DNA of 64,000 nucleotides from Acanthaster planci (GCF_001949145.1 NW_019091439.1:682013-746012); one strand, 5' to 3'; numbered from the stretch's first letter, positions 49,501-62,036 are shown. Notes: generated by a model not told the origin, from the sequence alone. Numbers and translations are program-made.

Positions 49501-52500
49501 ATGCTTCTGGTTTTTGCTTTGACTTTCTGAACATGACTGTGTTTCTGGTTGAGGGTTACAAAAACAAGTCCCAGAAAACAGGTTAAGGGCCTGTTGTTTT
49601 CTTTCTGAGTTCGAAATATGTGAGCGGAACATTTGCTGGTAAAATAGGTCCATAATTTCCTGAGATAGGGATCACGATTTATATGAAGTCAAATTCCTCG
49701 CTACAAGACCCTTCTCTGGCGAGTGGACTGGATGGTTGCAACAAGAAGCCATAAAATTCGAAGCTACCAGCAGGACTGCTAGTTTCTGTTTCTGGAAATC
49801 TTGGACAAAAGGGGACCCTTTAAATTGCTGTAGTTTGCAATCGAGTGTAGGCATCAATTTTCAAAATGGCGATGGGCTTCACAACTGTTTTAGGCCTAGT
49901 AGAGGTGATTATCTGTACATCATAGAAATATCTTCAAAAGTCGTCTGTTCCACCAACTGGAAATTGAAAGGAAAAGAAAGATGAGGAAATGAGCTTGAAT
50001 TGGACATGTGTCTTCCACACCTGCGAAACGGGGGAGTATTTTCTCTTGAATTTTTGAAGTGGGGGTATATCGTCGCCGTTGTCTGTGGCAGCTCGTTAAG
50101 AGGTCAGCAACTGATGCTGCTGCAGCTAGTTACCGGTAACTCGCTATAAATGGTCTATAAAATGAGCAGAGATAGATCCTCGAATTTGGGCCTTTGGAAA
50201 ATCAACACATCTTAAACGTAATGTAATTACACACCGGATGCACTGTGGACCTATCCACCAATTTACGCCCATGCACATTGCTTTTAAACACATTGTTGAA
50301 TATTTTAGTTCACGTGGGTTGCTTGACAGCGGCATTCTGTAATAATGGACCTAGACTTTCAAGGACGAAATATGAAAATACTTAACCAAAATACAGCCCC
50401 CTTGGCAAGGATAAGCTGGTTGAAGTAGGCCGTGTACAACGACAAAAGGTCCCTTCATTGCGCAACAACCAACAATGAACCGAATTTTGTAAGTCTAGAA
50501 TTTCAAAGGACATCACATTGCCATTGGCCCAAAGAAAACATTAACAAAGGGATATAGTGTTGTTATTAAGACTCAGTGTTCCCACGCAATTTCAGTGTTT
50601 CAACCGCAATTTACAACAGTGTACAAGTATATAAGTGAGTCATGCGATTCCAAAATGTCGACAGCAAAAATTAGACGGAAAAACATCACGTTCCAAAACC
50701 TGGGAAATCGGCGCAATTCGAGAGGAAAGCTCGTGTACTATTGGCGCGGTTACGGACAGCAGTAATGCCGATCGATATTTTATGTTTTCATGGGAATGGA
50801 AACCCATCCTGTATTTGTGTTAAGGATATTCCACAACAATGATGTAGGAGCCAGACGGTGATGCCATACCAACGAGAACGCTTATTAATTTTGCCCGAAC
50901 GCGCAGTCTCGTCGCGGTATCTCAGAAAAATCGCTCTGGTTTCGCAGCAGTTTGCGAGCCCGACCGCGTGACCGAACCGCGCAGTTGTCCGCTCTGAATG
51001 CCAACAGCCTAATAAAAGAAACATGCATAAAAAGCTGAAAAAGTTGCACAAAATAGGCGAATTTTAGGATGTTGGTCCTTCATCGGGACAAATTTAAAGA
51101 AGCCGAAAATTCGGCAATGTGTATGCTCTTGCGTCAACATAACTCAAATTGTCTAATGAAACCCTGCACTTTATGGAAAAAGTGAGTCGAAGTGACAAGT
51201 GCCAAGCTGACCGTGAGCCTTTTCTATTTAACAATCGCTTTATTTTTCTTGCCACTGCTTGCAGGGGATTCCTTTGTACTGAGTCCGTATTGAAATACCT
51301 TTTTTTCTCTCTGTGTGCAATTGCCATACTATGTCTCACATTTTTGGCATATTCCGTCAGATTGCGACACGATAAAAGCAGTTCTCAACTACACCCGGCC
51401 ATTTTTCTTCAGTTTAGTGAGTTCAGCGGAAGGGTTTATTTAGGCCTAGTGGTTGTTTTCTCGTTTAAGTTTTAATGAGCATTTTTGATTGAGTGTTATG
51501 ATGAATCGAGTTTGGGTTTAAGTTTCAGGGGCGGGGGGATCCGGAGGTTTGAGAAAGGTGGGAGGCGCAATGGCGCAATTACAAATTTGTAACGAAGTCT
51601 GTATACTGGGTCCCAATGTCGTCCAGGAAACTGGATATCGAAATTCAACGGCGGTTCTTACTTAACTGGCATGTTTATAGTGCAGTTGGGAATTTGGCGT
51701 AGGGGCCTATAGACGAATTCTTAGCACATTAATTTCATCGTTAAATATATTTCAGGCTGCACGAAGGTATGCATAATCGCCTTGACATTACATTTGATTG
51801 TTTGCATTCACTTTGAGCCGAGTATCATGCAGCTGAATGTCTTTTTTTGTGAGTTTTAGTACATCTTCCTCTGAAATCACTTATCGTCAACAAGAGTCGG
51901 CAACGGCGACCATGCAGGGCTTCGCGTCGGTTGCGCCCCCTGACTCTTGGAGTTAGGTGATGCTGGTTCTGCATGGTTATGGTTTGCCATCCCAATACAG
52001 ATATTGTTTCTCTTATATTGTGATCACTCACACAAGCCACCGAACCTATCCATGCGACTTACAAGGGGTGTAAATCTTAGAACAAAATACTTTCTCGGTA
52101 AGGATTTTTGAGGTTTAGAGGAGAACTTATCTATTTTTCTTCCTTTTTTTACATTGCAGAATTTTACTTCTTGAATCTTTTTGGCAATATTTTTCAAGAA
52201 GAAATATAGAAGTTTAAACTTTGCCTTTTTCCACATCAGGCTACGTTATATATGTTTTGAATCCCCATTAAAATAAACATAAAGTAAAATAAAAAAAATA
52301 AAAAGCAGGCGTGGTAAAAACTACAAAAAGAAAGAAAATGTTTGACGGGGATGAAAATTTACATATTACTCTACATGTATTACTTGATTTTACTGATGCG
52401 TCTTGCTTTTGGCGAGCAGTTGGATAGTAAACATACCGCCATACAAATCGCAACTTTCATTTTCACAGACTCGAAGGATAAGGGACTATTTGCTTTCAAC

Positions 52501-55500
52501 CACTGTTTTGTCAACAGCTCGGCCACCACACCAGAGCGCATAGCTGAAGACCGCGACATTCAACAAGCTACAGTGAAAAACAAAAATGGGGCTAACGTTT
52601 CTGCGGCCATAATCAACCAACACGATCGATGTGGTCCCGGACAATGGCATCTTCCTTAATTGGGCCGTACCATTTTCTTTCTTTTTTTTCATACCCGTTT
52701 GATTTCTGGGTGTGTCGTCTAAACATAGAAATGAGAACGAACGATCGAGGAAGGCTTCCTGCAGACGCGCTGTCTGCGGTGCGCGGAGACGGTATGCTTT
52801 TAACAGGAGCAATAGCGCCACATAGGCCTATCAATTTTCACATCACGATGACTGTTATTATCTAGGTCTGCAGGGCGTTCTTGGAACTGCTTTCAGCGTA
52901 TTTTTGTTTTTCATGGATTTCACAAGTATAAGGCCAACATTTTTAGTACCGGTAGTTGCATTACGAATCTACTGAGTCCTACTGCAGTTTCAGGAAATTA
53001 AAAAACATTATGGTGATTATTAGTGTTTTGATAAATAGAATGGACTAAATTCACTTTTTCTCCTTCGGACCTAAAGTTTATAATTACAAGGGAAATGGGA
53101 CTTTAGGGTTTATTTGTCTTCCAACTCCGCAAAATTTCTTGCTATATTCGTAATCCAATGAATAAAATATTCCTGGCCTAAACTAAGTCCTACTAAAAAG
53201 AATTCTTTCCACTCTGTCTCCTTGAAAACTGGAACACCTTCGAAATCATGGAATCCCGAATGACGTAATCTGCAAGCCTGTTCAGTATGCTTTAAAAACC
53301 TGTCGCTTGTTACTCATAAATGGGGGGGGGCTAGTTACACTTGAGTTTAACCGTCCAATTATTGGAAAATGTGAATTCCCCTTACAAAGTACTTGCGTAA
53401 ATGCTTGAGAAGGGAAGGAACGATTAATTCAGGTCTGGAAAAAAGAATTATTTTTGTTTCAGACAAGTTTCCACTGCCTTGTGTAACGTCCTTATCGCGT
53501 CGATTGAAAATAACGTCAGTGTTAAAGCCGGTGGCCATAGTGTAAATTGACAACCAAAATTATAAGCCATTTCAGTTGCAAAGTGGTCGTGATCAGGCGA
53601 TGCGTGCACTTTATATTAATTTCCGACCAACACGGTGTCCTCATTTCCCAGATGCACGCGCGCGTGAAGCTTAATATTGAGTGTGTGGGTGCGTCTTTTG
53701 GGACAGGTCTATTTCAGGAGCTACATCCATTAGGATCAGTTTCTGTTTGTTTTACCGAGGACTGTATCCACCCAAGCCTCAATATCCATGAGCAGCATGC
53801 AGGCAACGAGATTTTGGGGCCGCGCATGTTGCCTAAGTTATAGGTAGTACAATTGTTTTTTTTTATCGTAGATTCACAAGATTGGCTGATTATGGTGTAT
53901 AATATTCACTGACTCGTTTCATGTTTGAGTCAGCTACTTTGTGAAAAATCGAGAAAAACAGCGCGGCATTTTGAACGATTAAATCGAAGATTTTGTCATT
54001 TATCTTGTTGGTGGCGAGCGAACAATATCCGCGGGGTCAGGGTGGGAAACATGCATGACAGGTTCCTTTCCCTTACAGGAGCAGTTTTCAACGGCCAGGA
54101 GTAATCAGTGAAATAACTTGGAGTAGTGCGCCTCCTAGAAAATGAAGGATTGTTGATTCACGAATAAAAAACTTCACCTAGGAACTCAGTCAACTTGTAC
54201 ACTGAAACGCATAAGCCATAATGATAATGCAAGCGCGCGCGCGATCGTGCCGAATGACCACACTTTCACGTCAGTTTACATATTAATGAATGTCTAAAAC
54301 CTTCCTTCTTATTTGACCAACTAATCACTATACGCAAAGAAGAAACTGTGTCTCGAATCACGGGAGGTTTAATGTATGGAAATCGTACATTTTCTTGACG
54401 AAAATCTTTTTGCCAGCCGGGCAGTCGGAAATAGCCATCATGTTTGGACCATTATTTTGTAGGGGTGATTGTGAATTCGCAAAATTTTCGCGTTAAGGAA
54501 AACCTTTCCTAAAATAAAACTGATCTTCACACTGATCCAGTTTATTTCCTACTTCACATCTTACACTCATTTTCCTGTAATTTCAGTTTACAATGCTTGG
54601 TGAATTTCTGTCGGTATATTTTTTAGCTGCTTTGAGGTTTACCCGTTCATTAATGGAGACTCCCACATCTGCAAAAGCCACACATACCACAAGAAAAGTA
54701 GCACCTGTAGGCCTATAAAGAATGCCACCATCTTAAAAAAAGAACCCATGTAAATTTCAGTTTTCTCGAAAACAGCATTCTGGGCGGAAATATTTTGCAG
54801 ACTAATTGCGACTGTTATGTACTTTCTTTCAAGTAAGATATTTCAGGATTACAAAGTAGTCCGATGTGGGGGATTTTACCAACGGTGAAGCTGTTGAAGG
54901 AAAGGAGGAAGGAAATGTGTTCCTTCCTCCATGTTGAAATTCACCTCCGAGTCAAAAGTCCAAGCACCAGTACCGTGACGTGAAGAACGTCGCACGAGGA
55001 GAAGTTTGATAAATTCAGTAATGAGTAAAGAATTTGGTGATGGCGTATATATGTATTGATATGCGTTTTGGGAAAGTTCGAGAAAAGGTGACGAAGTCAT
55101 TGAACAGCCCATGGAAAAATTTGACGCCTGCATGACAGGTTTTGCGCCCTACGTCATAATTCAAATGCGCCCGGCCCGTTTGTGGGATAGGGGGGCCTAT
55201 TTCCTATCTGTCGTGGAACCCACCGTACGGTCAGAAACTTGTCTTGATTAGTGATGAATTGCAAACAAGGCAGTGACAGGCAGGACCAGAACTCACAAGA
55301 CCGTTCCGGGATGGGACTCGTCACAAGTCGACCTTGTAGTTGTAGATTATGGACAGACGGCATGCAAGGGTCTACATAGTACATGTTTACCTGGAGTTAG
55401 TCCCACAAGTGTGGCACGGACTCTCGCTACAACTTCATCCTTAGGATATCCTTGGAGAGTCTGTGCCACACAAGTGGGGCTAACGTGGAGTCTGACGTAG

Positions 55501-58500
55501 TAAGGAGCTCTGGAAGTGCCATCCGAGTTGTTAACTTGAGATCCTGCCATATATTTTCTCGGGATGAGAATATAATTAGGGCAAGATGCTGACATCCTAA
55601 GATAATCTATTACGGGATGACAATATCATAAAGGTTGGATGATGACATCCAGAGATAATTTACCATAGAGTGACAACATCCTAAAAGATGGATGACGACA
55701 TCATGAGATAATCATTATCTCAGGATTTCATCATCCACAGACCGTCCAGCAAATGTGATGCCTGCTTCACAACTTGTAACAAGCAGTGAGACATCATGAC
55801 GTTTTATCAATCTAACTAATATCATGTATGGCAATAGGAAGACAATGCTTTAAAGGACAAAAGCGCTTCAGGTCACCTGTGCACATTCAAGGTGGTTTGT
55901 CAATGCACCCATTCACAAATAATGTAATTCAACTTTACAATGTTGTTGTCCCTTGATAAATTATCTCAGGATGTCATTATTCAACTGTTATGATGGCATC
56001 ATTCTGTGATAATTTATCTTGGGTTGTCATCATACTATGAGAAATTATGTCAGGATGCCGACATCTTAGCTCTGCGATGTCATCATCCCAAGAGCTCCTT
56101 ATTAATCCAGCTACCCAAAGGTCCCTTTTACAGTGCTTCTCGTTTCCACTATGTTCACGTTATGGTATATCTGCATGTTCACGTTATGGTATATCTGCAT
56201 GTTCACGTTATGGTATATCTGCATGTTATGGGTCCTCTAGAGCCACAAAATTGGATTTGTGCCAAGCCTTTTATGTGCTTGATCTGACATAAGTTGTAGG
56301 TGAAGGCCAATTACTTGGCCACAAAATGGGCTTTCAGCTATTTTTTGTTCAACCAAATGTACTCAGTGACCACAAGAAATCAGACGTATTTAGCAGTATT
56401 TTTCTCCATGGTTTCTTACACTTTCCTATCAAAAAACCTTCCTGATGCACAGAGGGAAATCATGTTGAACCATGACTCCACCTTTTGGTTGTGTATAATG
56501 TCTGTCTTGGTGACTTGGAATGTGTTTCTCATATCCATGTCTTTTCAGCATTTCTGCAATGACTGACCTACTAATGAGATGATATATGTTTGATTGAAAA
56601 AGTGGAAGCAGGATGCAACATTCTTTCTCTCATAACATCAGGAAGTTTGTGTAACTTGAATTTGAATTTTCCCATGTCATGATCATGGCTCTCATATCCC
56701 ACTGACCATTAATTTTGCTCTGACTGATGAAAAGAAAACCTTTTGACCTTGTGCAGAATTTGCTACCGAGAAAAAAAAATTGAGAAATTAAGATATCAAG
56801 AATCTCAGGGGACAAGCAAGTAATTTTTTCAAGTACCCTCTTTTCCCCCCAAAAGACCTACCCTCCCTTATAAGAAACATAGTCTACAGATATCCTTTTT
56901 TTAATTGCGAACTTCCCAATATTATGATCATTAGAACTGAAGTGAACACAAATTTCCCAATGTCTTGAGAATTTGGGTTGAAGTGAATTTATTGCAATTT
57001 CCAGATATTATGAACATTTGGGGCTAGAGAAATACTCATGCTGATTATTACAAATGACATTCTGTTGGTGCTTCACTGTTCCTGGATACACAGGACATGG
57101 ACTTGCAGGTATGCAGTGTAGAATAGTGTACATGTACATGTATGTTGCCTATTGTGTAAGGCTTAGTCAGTCTGAATAATGGAGTATTTGACCTACCTTA
57201 AGTTTGATTGAATTATTCAAATATTTGGTTTTGTGATGTGAGTTACAGGACAGAGGGACGGCTACATGTATCAGAACTGAGTATGGTCAGGGAATCCCCC
57301 TGGGCTAGGGTACATGTAAGCTTTTCAGGACAGTTCCAGGCCGGGGGGTCTGTCTCCTAGAGAAAAGGAGAAAGCTATAAGAGTCCATGCAGTTGATGTT
57401 ATATAGTCCTAATTGCTTATTATTCTGATATTCCAATTAACAGAAGGACGGATCCAAATTTTTTTTGGGGGGGGGACAATTTGTTTCTTTGAGGGCCAGA
57501 AATTCGGAATTTTTTCATGTTCTGTTCAGTAATTTTTTTGGCCTTTGTCTAGGGGTGAAGCTGCATTTAGGGGCTTTTTTACACACTTTAATGGAGAGGA
57601 ATACAAAAAGACCAAAAACGTGCCTTTCTTTCCTTGTTCTCCCCCCCCCCCAAAAAAATTGGCTCCTCATTTGGAAGGGGATATGGCCCTCATGGCTCCC
57701 TGGATCTGCCCTTTCAGTGAAACTACACACTACAAAATGTAGCTGTGTAGCTATGTGACATGTCAGTCTGTGTTTGTGCATGTGCAACAGGTAAAGACCT
57801 ACACGTAGACATACCCGCTGGCCCTGACTCAAGATTTTGATGTAATGTATGTAACTTCACCTTCGCAGGCCTAGATGTATACCCTTTGTGCCTAAATCCC
57901 GTCCATTGTATGCCTTATAGATTATCTTTTGCATTCCTGTTTGTTCATTCTAGGATACAGTATGCGCTGCCCATTATTGAACAGTGAGGAGTCTGTGGTG
58001 TCAATGCAGTATGCATAGAAAGGGAACGTTAAGCATCTCCTCAACGCCCATTTTTATTGGCCATACTCAAAAACTGATTTTACAAAATCATGTTGTAGAG
58101 CACTTGAAGACAGGGAATTTAGAAAAATTGCCAAAGTGTTGCCTGAGCTTTAGTTTTCACATACTTCCTTATCGTGAGTGTTAGTGCTTGTCAAAAATGA
58201 AGTCTACATGTAGCAGTGCTCCCTGACAGAATGAGATGACAATGATAAGTTGTGAGTCTTGTTTAGCACCAAACAGAGAGTGTACGTCAACTTGACATAA
58301 GGCCAATTTGTCCAGTGCTTTATGGCACTTAACTTGCCACAAAGTCCATTGGTTCATCTGGCAGGGCTTTTGTTTCAGCTTTATTTATTGCATTTTGTTG
58401 TAATCAGCCAGGTTCTGAGCAATGGCGTAAGTCTAGGCCGGCCAGGCTAGTACGTCTAATGGGAGCACCAAAAGACAGTGAGCTGCAGCAGAGCATGGAT

Positions 58501-61500
58501 TTCAAATGGGGGGGGGCACCAGGGGGCACAGACATTCGCTGGGGGAGGGGCATGTGTCTCCCTTCAACCATAGTTACGCCAACGGTTCTGAGTAGTTTTA
58601 CCATTGTTGCATTCAGCATGGTTTTCATTTGAGCTGTTTTATTCAGCAGAGCTCTCATTTCGGTTTTGTTGCATTTTGTTGTTCTCAGCATGGAGCAGGG
58701 CCATCATTTCAACTGTGTTGGATTCTGTTGCACTCAGCAAGATTATCATTTCAAATGTTTTGCATACTGTTGCCTTAATTTAGAAGGGTTCCATTGTGTG
58801 AGAACCCAATGGGGATTAGAGTTTCAGTTGTACGTGGGCCACTATAGCAGCGGTGGATCTCATATATTTCAAAGGGCAGTGATGGATTTTTGAGAAGTGG
58901 AAATATTGATGTCAACACATTTAAACAGTCTGAAAGTAATAAGCAGTTGATGGGCTGGCTGTATTGTATGTACATGTTTTCTGTGAAAGGAAATGGATGA
59001 ATTCCCCCATTTATGTTCAAAGAACAAGTTTTGATAGATGTGCATAATGGAGCCACCCCTGCCAGGCGCAACTTGTTGTAATCTTAGCACTTCTGTGAAA
59101 GAACATGTAGTGTGAGCCATTCCCTTCTATATCAGTCATGCTTATTTCCTTGGTAACCGAATTCATTATAACTGAACCATCCTAGCCGAGTGGGTCTGCA
59201 AATTTGCCTCACAAGTTTGCAAATGTACTTTTGACGCAGGAATCGCTGGTCGACATATCCACGGACCGGTGGACCACCAGTGATTTTGGTGTCAGCTTTG
59301 CAGCATATGCCAGTACAAGCCCAGTAATCTACTGCAGTGTTGCTTATTACACAGTCATGTGTGAAATTTAGTTAGCATAAGCTTGTGTGAGCTTAAAATT
59401 CTTGGAGATAAAAATGAATGTGCTGACATGTGTGTTACACATAATTTTTGAGACAGGGCATGTCCAACACTGTGCCACAACAGTTGATTCATTCATTTGA
59501 GTTACTGTTGCCATCTTGTAATGTTTGTGTTCCGGTCCAGTAAACTCTTTGAGGTACTGCCCCTACAGTCGTATTGTTTTTGTCACGACATTTGATACTT
59601 GACTGGAATGAACCTGCTTGTGGATGTCATACAATTGTACTGTGTAAGGGCTGAAGACTTCATCAAGGGGATGCCATTAGCGTGCCATATGCATGCCTCC
59701 TTAAGCTTGAATGCATGCGCACATTTTTAATTACATGCAGGTCATAAATAACACCGTATTTGGTGAAGGGGTAGTACTTGGTGAGTGTAGTGCTGCTGCA
59801 GTAATAATGACGGCTTCTACTTCTGGCGCCTAACCATTCAACTTGTTGTTTTATTGTGGCTCTTTTCAGTTACGGTTGTTGCTAGCCAGCAGTATCGGGG
59901 CATCATACTTCAGGCTCGTCGGACTGATGGTTTGTCTACTGCTCCCCAGGGCAGTTGGCTCAATCTTCAAGATGCTCAACTGCTGGACTACAAAAGGATT
60001 AGATGTAGTAGCACCCATGACACTATCACGCACACGAACCGAAATGACAAATCGGTGTCTCAGACCTTCACATGGTTGACGCCTATCACGGACGTCGGGA
60101 GTGTCAGATTTGTGTGAGTATTCAGGAAGACCACATGCTGAATTGAAACGCTACCAACACATTGTGTGGGTCGTATATATGTGTCAATCAGGAATTTGCC
60201 TCCACATCGAGGCACAAACTGGGAAAAGAAGAAATTGTCTCAAGCCAATGGGTGCATTTCTTACTATTTATTTTTGATGTTGTGATGGGGAAGTACTGCA
60301 AAGATCTTTGTTTCTGTCATATGATGCCAGTTTCCAACTCTTTGCCATTTCAAAGCAAAACAAAACAAAAGGAAAAATTACAAACCAGAAGTTTGAAGTG
60401 CTTCAGTTGCTTTCGATTGTGATTGCTGAAATCATGAGGTTCCTTCTTCTTCTGGAACCTTCCTAAATCTTCCCAAATCCTCCACTGCATAGGAAAACCC
60501 ATGGTACATTCTTTTTACCTGTACTGTAATTTTTAAGGGACATCAAGCCTCACTAGTGACATCAATTAACACATTGTGGGCAGGGTTCGTTCTTCCTATG
60601 AGCTGGTTTATACTCAGTACAATAGCGAGTATGTACGGACACGATTTTGTGACGTTTTGTGATGATCGTGTGACGTTGCTAAGTCAAACAAGTTGTGTCA
60701 ACTGGAGAAAATCTCATTGCAAGTGTTATGTGACATCAAATGTTTCACTTTCACGTGAAGAGAGCTCTGGAACACTGGTTTGCACTGTCTGTGAGGCAGG
60801 TTTTGGTGTCCGTAAACCAAACACAGCTTCAGAAGTAGGAAGAAACCCAAATATTTGCTGTACTTACAGTTACAGCCTCGCTTCAGAAATGTTTTTAGTT
60901 TCGATACATCAACACATGAATTTGAATCAAGTATTTGGAACATGTCCATCAGAGCATTTAGTAATAGTAATTTATAATTTGTCCCATTGTTTCATTTTTT
61001 ATTCCCACATTTATTGAGCTTTTAGACAGTATTTATGACAAGGATCTTCTCACTTTTGATTTTAGATGGCCGGCTTGTAAATAATGTAAATTGTGTCAAA
61101 CTCAACAGAATCCAATGCAGTCACTCTTTGCACTGGCACATTTTAAGCAGAAGCCAAAGTTTTGCAGCCGTTTATTTTTTTTATACTAGCCAAATACAAT
61201 TTGCTGTCACCAGTTGCTCAGGATTATGGCCAAAGTTGGTAAATACATGTATTAACAATAGGTGGCGCGTACTAGCGGCTCAACAGCAGGACCGCTGTGT
61301 TGTGTTGAGTTTTCTGGCCCTGCGATGCATGCACCATGAGTGAAAATGCACCCTTATTCAGCCTGTAGGGTTGAAATGAAGACCATAATGTGACAAAAGG
61401 TACTCACAATGCGTGAGTTAAACCTACCATTACCCGTATTTGCACATTATGTTGACGCACATACATGTACACACCTCGGCATCAGGACTGTGAAGGCTAC

Positions 61501-61832
61501 ACTTTGTATTGCAATAAATAACTAGGTTTTGTTGAATTCAAGTTTATTGGGCCAGATTTTCCAGTATTTCCCATGTGAAAAATTTGGACCACCGACTTCA
61601 AAGTGTTTGTGCATCTGATTTTTTTCTCTTTTTTGGGGCCCATAAAATGTTGCAGCGATTCCTTAGCAGAGGAATTTTGTAACTTTTTCTCTTGATATTT
61701 TTTTTCCACTTTGAGTGCTGCAAATAGCCTTCATGCTTTGATTATTTTCTTCCATTTTCAGAATGTCAGTTGTGCAAACCTACAACACATACTGGGTGAA
61801 CGTGGAGTCGAATGTGATAACATATTTTGCAG
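43381..61832 (+). CDS. Reeler-domain protein gene (5' part), signal peptide plus complete Reeler domain, continues off the window
   Basis: Exons 43381-43585, 59870-60113 and 61762-61832 splice in phase. Residues 1-24 (basic MASRGGK, then LLILTVIAAVLSG) form a signal peptide. Residues 30-173 are a Reeler domain: ACTSLTPSHG with C34, SPYSLQLSQSTYTPGGMVSV, YRGIILQARRTDG, IRCSSTHDTITHTN with C114, WLTP, and VQTYNTYWVNVES. This domain occurs in reelin, ferric-chelate reductase 1-like/SDR2 proteins, spondins and arthropod and invertebrate defence proteins. Exon 3 ends in phase 1 with GTGAGC, so more domains follow to the right. A DOMON/cytochrome b561 (FRRS1-type) or stand-alone defence-type protein are both possible. 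Intron 1 is 16.3 kb and full of repeats. Confidence 0.93.
44211..44448. mobile_element. Probable CAGTGGCG-family MITE, degraded
   Basis: The left end CAGTGACACACCCGGGCGGG and the right end TTGGCTGCGCCACTG (reverse CAGTGGCGCAGCCAA) are related to the hAT-like termini at 36384 and 58420. The interior has long G and C runs (12 G near 44225, 13 C near 44408). No 8-bp duplication was seen. Confidence 0.45.
44574..44651 (+). repeat. Direct repeat within intron 1, copy 1
   Basis: ACAAGATTGGCTGGTTACAG, TGTATAATATTCACT and GACTTGTTTCGTGTTTAAGTC recur at 53877-53935 (ACAAGATTGGCTGATTATGG, TGTATAATATTCACTGACTC). Copy 1 has an extra 20-bp insertion. Confidence 0.65.
44783..44850 (+). repeat. Dispersed 70-80 bp repeat, copy 2
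   Basis: ACAGTCCTAAATCCTCCGAT followed by TTCAGTATGATTTTTACATA. Same family as 4918-4990 and 63585-63650. Confidence 0.75.
44880..44935 (+). repeat. Short repeat shared with 23078-23116
   Basis: GAGTTAACATCACTTTCAAT followed by TTCAAAATGGCCGAC. A counterpart (GTGGTTAACCTCACTTTCAA, TTTCAATATGGCCGACC) lies just right of the N gap. Confidence 0.6.
45637..46060. repeat. Degenerate GACTCGAGTC / CAACTCGACT repeat region
   Basis: Clusters of GACTCGAGTC and CTCGACTCAACTC words at 45637-45700, 45913-46018 and beyond, interrupted by ordinary sequence. This is a pentamer-like (GACTC)n array that is self-complementary around GACTCGAGTC. Confidence 0.75.
49318..49343. repeat. Perfect 11-bp hairpin
   Basis: CCATGGAGGTG, loop GAAT, CACCTCCATGG: a perfect stem-loop. 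Just outside it GGTTAGCCCCACATGTA (49342-49358) is inverted as TACGTGTGGGGCTACC (49410-49425), so this is part of a larger foldback unit related to 55391-55490. Confidence 0.75.
53877..53935 (+). repeat. Direct repeat within intron 1, copy 2
   Basis: Second copy of the 44574-44651 repeat, 9.3 kb away and in the same orientation. Confidence 0.65.
55391..55490. repeat. 100-bp long-hairpin (foldback) sequence
   Basis: The left arm 55391-55427 (GTTAGTCCCACAAGTGTGGC, ACGGACTCTC) and the right arm 55454-55490 are reverse complements with few mismatches, around a 26-bp loop. The arm core GTTAGCCCCAC is shared with the hairpin at 49342. Confidence 0.75.
55501..56101. mobile_element. Foldback element with internal subrepeats
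   Basis: The ends TAAGGAGCTCT (55501) and AGAGCTCCTTA (56091-56101) are inverted. Left half: repeated GATGACATCC..GAGATAAT units at about 55591-55735. Right half: the same units inverted (ATTATCTCAGGATGTCAT) at about 55955-56089. A 200-bp unrelated centre lies between. No coding capacity. The structure is typical of foldback-type repeats. Confidence 0.75.
56151..56222 (+). repeat. 24-bp minisatellite, three exact copies
   Basis: Three perfect tandem copies of a 24-bp unit starting ATGTTCACGTTATGG, followed by a partial ATGTTATGG. Being a multiple of three, it keeps an open frame, but that is not evidence for a gene. Confidence 0.92.
58369..58775 (+). repeat. Degenerate tandem repeat, about 30-50 bp units
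   Basis: Units like CATTTC(A/G)...GTTTTGCATTYTGTTG..CTCAGCA recur at about 58380, 58600, 58626, 58656, 58705 and 58747. The array is split by the MITE at 58420-58584. Confidence 0.65.
58420..58584. mobile_element. hAT-like MITE with a perfect 8-bp target duplication
   Basis: The element begins CAATGGCGTAAGTCTAGG and ends ATAGTTACGCCAACG (inverse CGTTGGCGTAACTAT). The flanking GTTCTGAG at 58412-58419 and 58585-58592 is a perfect 8-bp direct repeat. An 8-bp duplication with CA-NTGGCG-type termini is the hAT pattern. It is 165 bp with G-rich internal runs and no coding frame. Confidence 0.8.
59870..60113 (+). CDS. Reeler gene exon 2: central Reeler domain
   Basis: CTCTTTTCAG acceptor. TT completes the Val codon from exon 1. 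Reads TVVASQQYRGIILQARRTDG to ITDVGSVRF and ends GT|GTGAGT (phase 2). It contains the second conserved Cys and the ITHTN motif. Confidence 0.95.
60114..61761 (+). other. Reeler gene intron 2
   Basis: Intron of 1,648 bp with a GTGAGT donor and TTTTCAG acceptor. The open frame at 60556-61017 inside it is unrecognised and probably spurious. Confidence 0.8.
61762..61832 (+). CDS. Reeler gene exon 3: end of Reeler domain
   Basis: CCATTTTCAG acceptor. A completes the Val codon, then MSVVQTYNTYWVNVESNV to TYFA and G|GTGAGC. The VQ...YWV pattern is the last beta strand of the Reeler fold. Confidence 0.92.
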
Positions 61833-62036
61833 GTGAGCCGTTAAATTGTCCCATCGTCTTTTTACGACCCATTTTTTCTTCCCCTTGATTGAGTCAGTTA
61901 AAATGGTAACATTGTCAGATGATAATGGTAATGATGCCAGTGTAACTGTGGTAGTGATTCAGGCATTGTTTGTTTCCGAGTTGTTTGAGCCACTCGGTTG
62001 AAAGTGCATAAAAATAGCAGTGTCCATTTGTTTAAT

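Larger units (their letters stand above)
43586..59869 (+). other. Reeler gene intron 1 (16.3 kb)
   Basis: Defined by the exact phase match of the flanking exons. No further exon of this gene was recognised inside. Open frames at 46381, 47474 (minus), 48299 and 52342 were inspected and none shows a recognisable family. The intron holds numerous repeats listed separately. Confidence 0.75.

Noticed and set aside
52342-52659. 105-residue open frame with a hydrophobic N terminus (possible small secreted protein)
   Set aside because: No family resemblance, no supporting neighbouring exon, and it lies in an intron. Such frames are expected by chance at this length.
60556-61017. 153-residue open frame in Reeler intron 2
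   Set aside because: Composition is irregular with no domain, and it lies between two well-defined exons of the Reeler gene, so it is intronic.
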